DNA from: CAYTPI01 sp964439625
GTDB taxonomy: Bacteria; Chloroflexota; Anaerolineae; Aggregatilineales; UBA3940
Assembly: GCA_964439625.1 (NCBI GenBank)
Contig: CAYTPI010000009.1
Span: 110,445-174,444 of the forward strand
Direction: 5' to 3'
DNA: 64,000 nucleotides
Shown: positions 17,018 to 26,272 of the stretch, in pieces
How positions within the stretch are numbered: position 1 is the stretch's first letter
How the letters are laid out: every line of letters begins with the position of its first letter
Made by a program: the position numbers and the translations under genes
Notes under the pieces: model-generated
Told to the model about the DNA's origin: nothing
What the model saw: only the letters and a program-made list of their open reading frames with translations
The model's database searches: none

Positions 17018-17933
17018 GGCCATCAACGTAAAGTTTCGTCCCGCCAACGCTGATGATTGGTTGATTGTATCCGGGATTGTGGCTGCCACATGGAGGGGGG
17101 AGGATTACATCACTGAGGAGCTATGGCAGCATTGGGTTGATGATAATAATGGCTACCTAGTTGTGGCAATGGTGGCTGGTATTCTGGCCGGGTTTGGTCA
17201 TATTACGGAATTTAATGAGGCGGAGTGGTGGCTGGAGGGCGTGCGCGTCAACCAGATGCAGCAGGGTAAAGGCGTAGGAAGCGCCATCGTTGAGCACCTT
17301 GTTAACTACTTCAAGCATAACGGTAAAGGTGCGTTACGGTGTGTGGTTGATAGTCAAAATCGACCATCCATTCAAATGGTTGAGGCCAGTAAACTCCACC
17401 ATATGTTATCGCTGACCTGCTTTGAAGCGCCTGCTAAGGTAGGTAATGAATACGAATTCTATAAAGTGGGACCTAAAGCGGCTGACTATATTAACAGTTA
17501 TTTACGCTATTCTCCGATGTACCGCATCTCGAATTATCTCGAGCATAATTGGGTCATACGTGTTCTATCTGAGGATTATTTGAATGCACTGCTGTCGGAC
17601 GCTGCACATGAAGTCTTGATCTGGCGAGCGTTTGATCGCCTACACGGTTTGGCTGTCATTGTCAAGGTGGCGGCAGAAAAGAACTTAACCTATGATCCCT
17701 CGCAAGTGCTCTACATTGGTTATCTCGATGCACCAGACGATACGACATTGCTAGCAATGGTTGCGGCCTTGCAAACGCTTGCCGCACGAGAGGGTCGTGA
17801 AAAACTGCGGTGGTACATGCCGGCTCGCGCTGGCTTCGAGACAGTTGCATCAATTGAAGGCTCAACCCTGCGGACTGAAAGCGAGTTGTTGCTCTTTGAA
17901 TTAACATCGGATGCATCCGATCTAAGTACCTGA
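17010..17933 (+). CDS. GNAT-family N-acetyltransferase
   Basis: 307-residue protein whose first half is a GNAT domain. Motif A with the acetyl-CoA loop is visible as EGVRVNQMQQGKGVGSAI (76-93). The second half looks like another, degenerate GNAT-like fold without a clear motif A, as in many bacterial tandem GNATs. The ATG at 17010 is preferred over upstream starts because GAGGAGGAAG lies about 9 bases upstream and the N terminus then begins with the first GNAT strand. It overlaps the end of the AI-2E permease gene. The acceptor substrate is unknown. Confidence 0.85.
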   Translation: MAKAINVKFRPANADDWLIVSGIVAATWRGEDYITEELWQHWVDDNNGYLVVAMVAGILAGFGHITEFNEAEWWLEGVRVNQMQQGKGVGSAIVEHLVNYFKHNGKGALRCVVDSQNRPSIQMVEASKLHHMLSLTCFEAPAKVGNEYEFYKVGPKAADYINSYLRYSPMYRISNYLEHNWVIRVLSEDYLNALLSDAAHEVLIWRAFDRLHGLAVIVKVAAEKNLTYDPSQVLYIGYLDAPDDTTLLAMVAALQTLAAREGREKLRWYMPARAGFETVASIEGSTLRTESELLLFELTSDASDLST

Positions 17934-18099
17934 TATCTCCCTCCTAATTCGTCAACTGCAAAACTTGAACAATAATAGTGATGCGTGTAACTTTGGGTGG
18001 TGTATTATCATCTACCGGCCTCTCATTGTATGACTGCTTGGAGTAGAACGAGCCTGATATTATTGGCCCGATTAGCCAGAAGAAATCGAAGTAGATTCT

Positions 18100-21000
18100 A
18101 TGTCTGAACAGAACGAAAATATTTTGACGGAAGACAGCGCTTGCCCCTTTATTCGTCTAAGTGATAGGCCAGAAATGCGGGGTGATCGGCCTTCTCGTGA
18201 GCATGTCTGCTATAAGACGAAACCGCCGCGATCTATTGATATGCACTTCCAACGGCGTGCCTGCCTTGGGTTGCAGCATGAGAGATGCCCGATCTACAAG
18301 ACCCGAGGGGCTTGGCGTGCTGGTATGCCCGATGGTATTGAACCCGGTACTAGGGGGGCGCCACTTGGTGAAGACGATGCAGGGAGCATCAGTGAAGGCT
18401 TAAGTCGCTTCGAGTATAGTAGTGGTGAGAGCACCCCCCCAATGGGCTTTGAACGCCCTATTCTTCCGCAAGAAATGACTGCCGCTGAAGAGCTACCACC
18501 GCTGGACGACAGCCTAGAGACATCGAATTTATCGCCTGAAGAAATTGAATTAATAGAAGAAGACAGCCGAGATATTGCTCGTCGAGTTGCTCAACAGGTT
18601 GTAAGTAACTCTGGTGATATCCTCGAACAAGCGGAATTAACTGCTAACCAGATTGCTCAACAGATTGCAGCGGAGACAGCGGAAACAACACAGCGCGCCG
18701 CCTCTGAGGCCGCTCAGCGTGCTGCTGCGGCAATTGCAGAACGACTTGCAAATGAAGACGTCGCCCAGTCTGCGGAACAGGTTCAACGTGTGGCCAGCAA
18801 AGTCGCTGAAGAAGTTGCCTCTCGGATTGCTGCGGCCTCTGTGACTGAAGCGGTCGAAGCGGCTCAGCGAATCGCGTCGCAGGTAGTTCAACAATCGATC
18901 TTTAATATCACTGCTCAGATTGCAACACAGGCTGCTGACCAGGCAACGCAGGTCGCTTCAACCTTGGCCCAGGAAATCGCGATCCAAGTTGCTGGAGATA
19001 CTGCCAAAGAGGTTGCCCTCCGCTCGGCAACTGAAGCTGCTCGTGTTGCGGCTGCGCAAGCCGCTAGAGAGATCGCCGTCGAGATTGCCGCAGAGGCAGC
19101 TAGTGAGGCCGCTGCGGAAGCGGCTTCCGGGGCGACTAATGTTGCTGAGCGCCGTGCTGCTGAAATTGCGCAACAGGTCGCCAGTGAAGCATCTGAGCGC
19201 GTCGCTGCTGAGATCACCTCAACGATTGCCCGCGAAATGATGGAACAGATTGCCGCGGACGCAGACCGCAGTTCACGCGAAGTTGCTCGGGCTGTGGCTG
19301 AAGAGATCGTCCAGACGATTGCTGCTGAAGCGGCTCGAGAGGCAGCCAGTGAGGCTACCTCCCAAGTGGCGGCGCAGCAGGCGTCACGTGTGTCGGCTCA
19401 AACAGCTACTGAAGTCGCTGAACAAACGGCTGCTCGGGTTGCCGCTGAGACGGCTGAAGCAATCGCCCGTGAGAATATGGGTAAAATTGCTGAAAACGAA
19501 GTCGTCCTGGATGCGGCTCGAACAGCCGCCATCATGGCTGCTGATAAGGCTGGAAAGCAGGCGGCAGAGCGGGCAGCGAAGTCTACTGCAGAACGTGAAG
19601 CCCACCGTGTAACCCAAGTTGTCCTGCAAAATATCACCGAACAGGCCGCTATTACCGCTGAAGTGATCGCCGCAGAAGCTGCTGAGCCAGTGGCTCGAGC
19701 TATCGCTCAGCGGGCTGCGGAAGAAGTGGCCCGCGATGTTGCTACCAAACACGCTCGGGCGGCTGCATCAGAGGCGGCTGCCACTGCCGCTGAACGAGCT
19801 GCTTCCGAGATTGCTGCAAAAACGGCCTCGAGGATAGCTGCAGAAGCAGCCACAGGCGTCGCAGAACAGGTGGCACGCCGTGTTGCCAACCGGGTAGCAG
19901 AGCAAGTCGCTAGTGATACGGCTGGTCGCTTTATTCTACGGGCTGAGTCAGTCGAACACTACATGTCTGGCGACTTGATGCAGGAAGTCAATGAACAAGC
20001 GATTGAAGAGATTTCGGCTCGAACTGCAACACAAGTAGCCGAACGTGTTGCCGAGCGGATCGCCGGAAACCTGAAGCAGGGTGTTAATGAAGACGAAGCC
20101 CGTGATGTCGCCAGCACTATTGCAGAGCAGGTGTCGGAGCAAGTGGCTCGTCGAGTTGTGGAGCAGGCTGCTCGCCGCAGCATGATCGAGACAGAAACTG
20201 ATCGCCAGATTGTGATGGATATTGCTCGCGATGCTGCCAGCCGTGTTGCGGAGCAGGTTTCACAACAGGTTGCAGAGCGCATCACTGCTGAGGCCGTTGA
20301 GCAAAGCAAGCGCACCCCGGAAGATGACCGTGATGAACTAGAAGCCCTCGCGATGGACGCGGCTAGCCGCGTGGCCGAAGAGGTCTCAGCGCAAGTAGCA
20401 CAACAAATTAGTGAGGAAGTCGCACGACAAACAGCCCAACAAGTTGCTGAATATCAATCCGAACTTCAGCAGCAAGGGTTTGCTCAGCAAGCCAGTGAAA
20501 ATATTGACGCACGCCTGATTGAAGTCGGTGAGCAAGCCCAATTAGCTGGGCGGCAGGCAGCGTCAACGATGGCAGCAGAAATTGCCCAAGGTGCTGCTCG
20601 TGAGGTTGTTCAGACTATGATGACCGAAGCCATTGAAGACATCAAACGCGAGATGCGTGAAGAAATTGCCAAGGAAGCGGCTGAAGCCCGCAGCGCAGCC
20701 CTGAAAAATACATCGCCCTTAGTTGATATTGCCGCTGCTTCAATTAAGGGCGCGGAGACAGATATCGATGCGGAGGTGCCAGCCTCTGCTGAAGCTATCG
20801 TTAGTGATGATCAAAGTGACGACCAACAAGTACAGTCCAGAGTACTCACCTCTGCTGATAGCAACAGTCAAGAGGCGGCTTTTGAGGCCGGCATCGAAGA
20901 CGTTATAGACGAGCCAGTCTCTGACGAAACAGCAGGCCAAGAGGCTGTCCAGTTTCAAGCACCTGAAGAAGTGATGCAGGTCGCTAAGGCTCCAGCAGAC

Positions 21001-21591
21001 TCTGCGTTTGATGATGACTATCCGCTTACTATCGCGGAAGAAAACCGCATTGTCATTTTTTCTTTTAAGCCTAAGACAATCCGTCGCGTTGTCACTTTTT
21101 TTGTAGCATTGGTCGTTCTCATTGCTGTTGGTGGCGTCATTGGATTCTTCATTTTGCGCCCCATGCTGCCGATTGGTGGGCCAGTGCAACCGCTAATCGT
21201 TGAAGAGCCACAGCCAGAGGCCGCATCACCTGAGGGACAACCAGAGCAACCGGCTGCACCAGTTGAATCCAACCCTGAACAACCAGAGCAGCCATCTGTA
21301 GTGGCAGAAAACGCACCAGCCGCGGCCCAGCCCGTTGGTAATGCGGATGAGCTTCCAGCACAGGGCACCTCCTTCCTGACATTCGATGCCTCACTGCGTA
21401 GCCTACCGGGCACCCAGTATCAGGCAATCACTGCCCTGACTCCGGGTACTGAAGTAGAGTTGCTTGGTCGTGATGTAGATGGCTTTTGGGTGCTGGTACG
21501 TATTCCAGATGGCACGGAAGGATGGCTATTTACATCTCAGATTTCTACGGAAAATATTGACATCAACATCCTTCCGACGTATACACCATAA
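18100..21591 (+). CDS. Giant Ala-rich helical rod protein with Cys module, one span and SH3b domain
   Basis: 1163-residue protein of unknown function. Residues 1-70 carry four cysteines, C15, C37, C55 and C63 (C-x21-C-x17-C-x7-C), with RACLGLQHERCPIY, a possible metal or Fe-S module of a type I associate with Chloroflexota surface proteins. Residues about 158-868 are a nearly unbroken Ala-rich helix with [VI]A-x-x quasi-repeats such as VAEQVARRVANRVAEQVA and almost no Gly or Pro. A Glu/Asp/Gln-rich linker leads to one span (about 996-1018), then a Pro/Glu/Ala linker and a C-terminal SH3b domain (1089-1150) with LLGRDVDGFWVLV. With no signal peptide, the rod should be cytoplasmic and SH3b outside. 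Starts and stop are clean. Confidence 0.85.
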   Translation: MSEQNENILTEDSACPFIRLSDRPEMRGDRPSREHVCYKTKPPRSIDMHFQRRACLGLQHERCPIYKTRGAWRAGMPDGIEPGTRGAPLGEDDAGSISEGLSRFEYSSGESTPPMGFERPILPQEMTAAEELPPLDDSLETSNLSPEEIELIEEDSRDIARRVAQQVVSNSGDILEQAELTANQIAQQIAAETAETTQRAASEAAQRAAAAIAERLANEDVAQSAEQVQRVASKVAEEVASRIAAASVTEAVEAAQRIASQVVQQSIFNITAQIATQAADQATQVASTLAQEIAIQVAGDTAKEVALRSATEAARVAAAQAAREIAVEIAAEAASEAAAEAASGATNVAERRAAEIAQQVASEASERVAAEITSTIAREMMEQIAADADRSSREVARAVAEEIVQTIAAEAAREAASEATSQVAAQQASRVSAQTATEVAEQTAARVAAETAEAIARENMGKIAENEVVLDAARTAAIMAADKAGKQAAERAAKSTAEREAHRVTQVVLQNITEQAAITAEVIAAEAAEPVARAIAQRAAEEVARDVATKHARAAASEAAATAAERAASEIAAKTASRIAAEAATGVAEQVARRVANRVAEQVASDTAGRFILRAESVEHYMSGDLMQEVNEQAIEEISARTATQVAERVAERIAGNLKQGVNEDEARDVASTIAEQVSEQVARRVVEQAARRSMIETETDRQIVMDIARDAASRVAEQVSQQVAERITAEAVEQSKRTPEDDRDELEALAMDAASRVAEEVSAQVAQQISEEVARQTAQQVAEYQSELQQQGFAQQASENIDARLIEVGEQAQLAGRQAASTMAAEIAQGAAREVVQTMMTEAIEDIKREMREEIAKEAAEARSAALKNTSPLVDIAAASIKGAETDIDAEVPASAEAIVSDDQSDDQQVQSRVLTSADSNSQEAAFEAGIEDVIDEPVSDETAGQEAVQFQAPEEVMQVAKAPADSAFDDDYPLTIAEENRIVIFSFKPKTIRRVVTFFVALVVLIAVGGVIGFFILRPMLPIGGPVQPLIVEEPQPEAASPEGQPEQPAAPVESNPEQPEQPSVVAENAPAAAQPVGNADELPAQGTSFLTFDASLRSLPGTQYQAITALTPGTEVELLGRDVDGFWVLVRIPDGTEGWLFTSQISTENIDINILPTYTP

Positions 21592-21627
21592 GTTGACCCT
21601 TGCATAAGATGAAGGAACAGTATCACA

Positions 21628-21831
21628 GTGATGCATAGCGATGATAGCATGGACGATATTCCAATGACTATTCTGTCCGAGTCAGATAATTTTGCCGTCA
21701 TTATGAGCGAAGATATTGAGGGTGAAGCTATCTATAATATTGAACTTGGCTCGGTGAGTATTCATCTCTTCAGAGAAGAATGGGATGAGTTTTTACAATT
21801 GCTAAACGCTGCCAATGATGTAATCAAATAA
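21628..21831 (+). CDS. Small hypothetical acidic protein
   Basis: 67-residue acidic protein with no recognised family. The sequence YNIELGSVSIHLFREEWDEFLQLL suggests two strands then a helix. Start is GTG at 21628 or the immediately following ATG; a GAAGGA site lies about 11 bases upstream. It follows the Ala-rich rod gene by 36 bases on the same strand and may share its transcript. Compact composition and a good ribosome site favour a real gene. Confidence 0.65.
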   Translation: MMHSDDSMDDIPMTILSESDNFAVIMSEDIEGEAIYNIELGSVSIHLFREEWDEFLQLLNAANDVIK

Positions 21832-21953
21832 TTGAACTATTGTGAATATCAACACCTTCGACGTTGATGTTTGTTTCTTCCAATAACGAATACGACAATG
21901 TTACCCGTTTGGAAGTAAATCGATGTATTGGATACAGGGAGAACCAAAACCCG

Positions 21954-22589
21954 ATGAAAGCTGAGATTGTTGTTGTTAGACATTGCCAAAGCACGTGGAA
22001 CCTTGAGCGCCGTTGCCAAGGAGATACTCCTCATCCTGATTTGACGGCTCTGGGGCGTCAGCAGGCCCAACAGTCCGCGGAGCTTCTCATTGATACGCCA
22101 TTCGATCATATTTATTCGAGTAATACCAATCGCACTATGCAGACTGCCGAGATCATCCAGAAGCATCTTGGACTGCCTGCTGTTCGGGTTGAGCCGCGCC
22201 TGCGCGAAATGGTTCAGGGGCAGTGGCAGGGTATGCTCTATGAGGATATCAGAAGAGATTCCGGCCCTGTTTATAGCAGCTTCATCGACAATCCGCTTGA
22301 CCCCAAGGCTGTGCCTCCTGGTGGCGAAACAATCGTCGAATTAACACAGCGCACTATTGAGGCCGTCAATGATATTGGTAATGCGCATCCGGGTGAGCGG
22401 GTTTTGGTCGTCTCCCATGAAATCCCGATTGCGTCATTGCGTTGTATGGTACTCGGACAACCGCTAAGCCGCGTATTCGAATACGCGCCAAAGAACGGCG
22501 AGTCCGTAACATTACCGTGGCCGCCTGTTCACCCAATGGCACAATTTGCTGCTCGTTTTGATATCAATGTCTACCAGACTACTGGTTAG
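21954..22589 (+). CDS. Histidine phosphatase family protein
   Basis: 211-residue cytoplasmic phosphatase or mutase of the histidine phosphatase superfamily (phosphoglycerate mutase-like). The catalytic RHG motif appears as RHCQSTWN with R9/H10, so the usual Gly is Cys. Other landmarks are SSNTNRTMQTAEII, the acidic REMVQGQWQG and the second histidine in VVSHEIPI. I chose the ATG at 21954, where the family homology begins; an upstream extension of 30 residues is in frame but unlike the family. It could act on phosphosugars or alpha-ribazole phosphate. Terminator follows. Confidence 0.9.
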   Translation: MKAEIVVVRHCQSTWNLERRCQGDTPHPDLTALGRQQAQQSAELLIDTPFDHIYSSNTNRTMQTAEIIQKHLGLPAVRVEPRLREMVQGQWQGMLYEDIRRDSGPVYSSFIDNPLDPKAVPPGGETIVELTQRTIEAVNDIGNAHPGERVLVVSHEIPIASLRCMVLGQPLSRVFEYAPKNGESVTLPWPPVHPMAQFAARFDINVYQTTG

Positions 22590-22608
22590 TCGCTTTATAG
22601 ATCAATCT

Positions 22609-22645
22609 GAGCCTAGTCTTTCTAGTAGAGACTGGCTCTTTTTGC
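22609..22645 (+). terminator. Terminator between convergent genes
   Basis: A GAGCC(T)AGTCT / AGACTGGCTC stem with one bulge is followed by TTTTTGCTT on the plus strand. It ends the histidine phosphatase transcript and abuts the stop of the convergent LysE-type gene. Confidence 0.7.
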
Positions 22646-23275
22646 TTAAACACCATGGTTGACTTCGCTGAGAATCAGTGAGACTGCGATGGCCCACATG
22701 ACAATACCGATGATGATATCCAGCACACGCCACGCGGTCGGATTACGAAACAATGGCTCAAGCAGGCGGGCCCCATAGGCTAGGCTGAAAAACCAAATAC
22801 CGGACGCTGTGAGGGCACCGAGCCCGAAAAACAAGCGCAAATCATTAGGCTCCTGCGCCGCTAGCCCGCCGATCAATACGACCGTGTCCAGGTATACATG
22901 GGGGTTCAGCAAACTCACCGCTAGTGTGAAAATAACGACGGCTCGCAGAGACTTGAACTGCTGAGCATCCTGCTCACCTGCATCTAATGTTGATGGCTTC
23001 ATTGCAGAGCGAAACGACAGCCCGCCATAAAAAACTAGAAAGAGTGCGCCACCCCATGCGGCGATGGTCGTCAGGGTGGGAAAGTTGCTGATTAACGTAC
23101 CGAACCCTGCGACACCAATGGTAATTAAGACCCAATCACAGAGGGTGCAGATCGCGGCTACCGGGAAAACGTATTGCCGGCGCAAGCCCTGACGCAGCAC
23201 ATGTGCATTTTGGGCACCAATAGCGATAATCAGACTGGCACCGAGGAAAAAGCCGCGAGTAAATACATCCGTCAT
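22646..23275 (-). CDS. LysE/ArgO-family amino acid exporter
   Basis: 209-residue inner-membrane exporter of the LysE/ArgO type, expected to export basic amino acids. The N-terminal segment GFFLGASLIIAIGAQNAHVLRQGL contains the family motif GAQNA. Other landmarks are AICTLCDWVLI and SLLNPHVYLDTVVLIGG. Five to six spans are visible, as expected. It is divergent from the next gene and convergent with the histidine phosphatase. No regulator of the LysG/ArgP type is adjacent. Confidence 0.93.
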   Translation of the reverse strand: MTDVFTRGFFLGASLIIAIGAQNAHVLRQGLRRQYVFPVAAICTLCDWVLITIGVAGFGTLISNFPTLTTIAAWGGALFLVFYGGLSFRSAMKPSTLDAGEQDAQQFKSLRAVVIFTLAVSLLNPHVYLDTVVLIGGLAAQEPNDLRLFFGLGALTASGIWFFSLAYGARLLEPLFRNPTAWRVLDIIIGIVMWAIAVSLILSEVNHGV

Positions 23276-23479
23276 AGCAGAAGCTCTCTAACTGTATGCA
23301 AAATCGACGGGCAAGAAGTCTAGCGTACCACCTTGATTCTGTCAGCAAGCGTTGCTTATTCGATGTTATCTTACTTAAGTATCTATCCAAACCTATTCCA
23401 AAATGAGCATAGCGAATTTATGAATAGGCTCTAAATGCAACTTATTCCTTCAGCCAGCGCTACAGAAAGTTAATGTACT

Positions 23480-24364
23480 GTGTCCCAACGCGTCGAGCAG
23501 CCGCTCTTGTCGTACCGTGTCTCACAACTCAACTTTGCTTTGTCAACGGTTATCTCTATCGGCCTAATAGGCTACTTCATTTATACCAGCAGCAGTGAAA
23601 TTACCAGGGTAATCATTTTTGTGTCGTTCATTGCAACGGGTTTCATTGCGCGGGTGGCAACATTGTTGTCTAAGGCGGATGTCCATCAGGATGGTTTCAC
23701 GTTAACTCTCTGGCGTTTCCCGTTTGGCCCGCAGACGTATGCAGGGCAGTGGGAGGATATCGAGAGTATTCTGTTTGCCAGCGCTAGTGCGCGTGGCGCA
23801 CGCTTATTTTTATGGAATAAGCTGAAGTTCACACTGGTTATGCGGAATGGTAAAACGATTAAGGTGCGCCAGCAGCTCGGAACGCGTCGTTTCGTTCGTG
23901 AGAAGGGTGCTTTCGCGACAATCGTCGCTAAGCGTATGGCAGATGTACAGGTTGATGCATTCCGTGCGGAGCTTGCGTGTGGGCAGATATTTCAGTTTGG
24001 TGAGGTCAACGAGAGCAAAAAACAAGCGCAGCGTGACGCTATTCGAGAACGTTTTGCGTCTGCCTTGCGTATCCCCTTCGAAAGTATGTCAGAGCGGGGT
24101 GTACTGCCGTTCGAAGTGCCGCGTGTGGTTATGTCCTCAGAGGATGTCGCTTTGGCTCATGTTGGCACCGATCAGGTGCAGAGTTTCTCACTTGCAACTG
24201 ATATCGACGTCAGTATAACACTTAAGCTCAATGATGGGATGCCGCGTCACATGATTATCACATCACCAGCGCTGGAGAAGCCAGCTAAATACGGAGCCAA
24301 CCATGTGCGTAATCCTTATCTTGTCGCCCAGTTGCTTGCCCCTGAAGTTGTTGTCACTGGCTGA
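23480..24364 (+). CDS. Membrane protein with PH-like domain, unknown function
   Basis: 294-residue protein with two N-terminal spans (about 17-33 and 38-58) and a cytoplasmic part. Residues 62-155 alternate strands with QDGFTLTLWRFPFG and WEDIESILFA, similar to bacterial PH-like (bPH) domains that follow two spans, but I cannot confirm the family. A charged middle and a second beta-rich region near the C terminus (SLATDIDVSITLKLNDGMPRHM, shortened here) follow. GTG start. Divergent from the LysE-type gene with a 204-base gap in which I see no clear signal. Confidence 0.75.
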   Translation: MSQRVEQPLLSYRVSQLNFALSTVISIGLIGYFIYTSSSEITRVIIFVSFIATGFIARVATLLSKADVHQDGFTLTLWRFPFGPQTYAGQWEDIESILFASASARGARLFLWNKLKFTLVMRNGKTIKVRQQLGTRRFVREKGAFATIVAKRMADVQVDAFRAELACGQIFQFGEVNESKKQAQRDAIRERFASALRIPFESMSERGVLPFEVPRVVMSSEDVALAHVGTDQVQSFSLATDIDVSITLKLNDGMPRHMIITSPALEKPAKYGANHVRNPYLVAQLLAPEVVVTG

Positions 24365-24587
24365 TTAGAACCCGCCACCATGCAGACCAGACTGCCTCGT
24401 TCTGGTGATCTATTGGCTAAATACAGCTGAACAATCGTGCAGAATTGAAAGATGCGCGACTGTTACTCCGTCTGTGGACTGTGGCTTGTGTATACCTATA
24501 CGGCATAGATCAATATAAAGCCATACGGTATGATTACGTCGCGCTCGAAAAAACATTGAAATTCTTGAGCACTGCCAGGAGATTATA

Positions 24588-25754
24588 ATGACAATCAATA
24601 AGAAAGATGCGGTGTCACGCCGTAAGTTTCTTAAGACCGCCGCCCGGCTAACAGGTGCTGCTGCTGCTGGCGTTGGCATGCCATATTTTTTCACACGTAA
24701 GGCATCTGCCTTGGGTAACACCGCTGACTTTTATATCTCTGGTGAGCTTGACTTCATCAGCCCGTCAGCCGCACAGTTTTCGCTGTGGGGTCGCATCACC
24801 GCTACCACCGCTGTCCGTGAAACGACTGGTTTAAACCAACCATTAGCTGGCTGGCTCTCACCAGAAACGGTGGTACCTCTCTTTGATATTGTCGATGGTG
24901 AGGGGAGTAACCCTAATAATCGCACATGGTATCGTGTGGATGGTGGTTACATCTATACATCGACCGTACAGCCTATGCGCCCATATCGTATGCCGCAGGT
25001 ACTGGATAATCTCGAAGAAAGCGAAGATAATTTTGGTTACTGGGCGGAAGTTATCGTCCCTCGCACACTCGGTCGTCTGACTCCAGCCGGAGCCATTTAT
25101 CGCCTTGACCCAGAGGAGACTGGCGGTGGTGAAGACCCAATCTGGTATTACTACGGCGGCAACCACCGTGTGATTGCTACTGAGAAAGATGCGGGTGGCT
25201 TTACGTGGTATAAGCTGTTCAATGACAAGCCCGATCAGCCGCCCATCTACGTGATTGGACGCCACCTGCGGATTATCCCTGAAGCAGAATTAGCACCGAT
25301 CCGACCACAGGTTCAGAACAAAGAAATGCGTGTTGATCTAACCAAGCAAGTCATCGAATGCTATGAGGATGGTCAGCTTGTTTATTCAACGCTTACCTCG
25401 TCAGGCGGCGGCGGCTACACTACACCTGCTGGAGAGCATGCCGTTATCTACAAGCAACCCTCCCGTTATATGTACTCTGATCCAGAAAACGAAGCCTTCA
25501 GCGACCCAGACTTCTTCGATTTGCCCGGTGTGCCTTTCAACGTCTTCTTTACGACGCTAGGACACGCGATCCATGGTACGTATTGGCATGGCGACTATGG
25601 TCGTCCACGCAGCCATGGCTGCCTCAATGTGACCCCAGAGGCCGCACGTTGGTTATGGCGTTGGGTAGCACCGGCAGCACCTTATGAGTCAATGGCGGAG
25701 GGTAGTTCGCGTGACCCCGGTACGCCGATCATTGTGACTGCGGCTGAGGCTTAG
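24588..25754 (+). CDS. L,D-transpeptidase (YkuD) with Tat signal
   Basis: 388-residue exported YkuD-type transpeptidase that should cross-link or modify peptidoglycan. A twin-arginine signal is visible (S10-RRKFLK-16, then an Ala-rich hydrophobic core ending near ASA). The middle (about 45-235) has beta-rich SH3-like sequence with GGYIYTSTVQP. The catalytic YkuD domain contains HGTYWHGDYGRPRSHGCLN, with S343, H343-344 region and nucleophile C345. ATG with CAGGAGA 5 bases upstream. A close paralogue in the window lies on the minus strand at 53847-55016, with the same layout. Tat export suggests folding, or a cofactor, before transport. Confidence 0.95.
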   Translation: MTINKKDAVSRRKFLKTAARLTGAAAAGVGMPYFFTRKASALGNTADFYISGELDFISPSAAQFSLWGRITATTAVRETTGLNQPLAGWLSPETVVPLFDIVDGEGSNPNNRTWYRVDGGYIYTSTVQPMRPYRMPQVLDNLEESEDNFGYWAEVIVPRTLGRLTPAGAIYRLDPEETGGGEDPIWYYYGGNHRVIATEKDAGGFTWYKLFNDKPDQPPIYVIGRHLRIIPEAELAPIRPQVQNKEMRVDLTKQVIECYEDGQLVYSTLTSSGGGGYTTPAGEHAVIYKQPSRYMYSDPENEAFSDPDFFDLPGVPFNVFFTTLGHAIHGTYWHGDYGRPRSHGCLNVTPEAARWLWRWVAPAAPYESMAEGSSRDPGTPIIVTAAEA

Positions 25755-25771
25755 CCGCCAAGAATCAAAGA

Positions 25772-25797
25772 GAGCAGCAACAGGCTGCTCCTTTTTG
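25772..25797 (+). terminator. Rho-independent terminator after L,D-transpeptidase
   Basis: A 7-bp GC-rich stem (GAGCAGC / GCTGCTC, 5-base loop) is followed by CTTTTTGT. It lies 17 bases after the transpeptidase stop and ends that transcript before convergent rpsT. Confidence 0.85.
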
Positions 25798-25812
25798 TCG
25801 TGTTGATGCAGG

Positions 25813-26079
25813 TTACGCTTCGAGGGTGTTATATTCCTTCATTAAACGTGACTTCATCCGTGCAGCCTTATTCTTGTGGATTACGCCCTTGCGAGCAGCT
25901 TTGTCGAACTCGCTGATCGCTTTCCGAACTGCCTCAGCGGCTTTCTCGGCCTCTCCTTCAGCGATCAAATCGCGCGCAGCTTTTTCCGCAGCGCGGGCAC
26001 GACCGGTGATCAAGCGGTTTTCTTTACGCTGACGTTCGTTGACGCGAATACGCTTCTGCGCAGATTTAATATTTGCCAT
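25813..26079 (-). CDS. rpsT: 30S ribosomal protein S20
   Basis: 88-residue basic protein that binds 16S rRNA in the small subunit. The start MANIKSAQKRIRVNERQR is diagnostic for S20, and the rest is Ala/Lys/Arg-rich helix as expected. Ribosome site AGGAGA lies about 9 bases before the ATG on the minus strand. The RNase P RNA gene lies upstream on the same strand, about 190 bases away, so the two may share a promoter, or rpsT may have its own in that gap. Confidence 0.97.
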   Translation of the reverse strand: MANIKSAQKRIRVNERQRKENRLITGRARAAEKAARDLIAEGEAEKAAEAVRKAISEFDKAARKGVIHKNKAARMKSRLMKEYNTLEA

Positions 26080-26272
26080 GGCTCATCATTCTCCTGGTTA
26101 CTTCAATAACATCCCAAACGAAATGCGCCCAAACGTTCAAGCGCACTCGCAAATTATTTCTTTGACAGCGGCTAAGTATAGCAGTTGACAGTTGGGATTG
26201 CGAGCACCTGCAATGTTTCACCCAATGCAATCGCATCAAGCGCGTCAATGGAAGTGTTTCATCGATCAAGTT

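Noticed and set aside
17934..18099. Possible terminator or regulatory RNA ahead of the Ala-rich gene
   Set aside because: No stable hairpin with T-run or known RNA motif is visible.
18637..20315. Many open frames on both strands within the Ala-rich gene
   Set aside because: Repetitive GC-rich codons of the Ala-rich rod give low-complexity shadows; only the frame with Cys module, span and SH3b makes sense.
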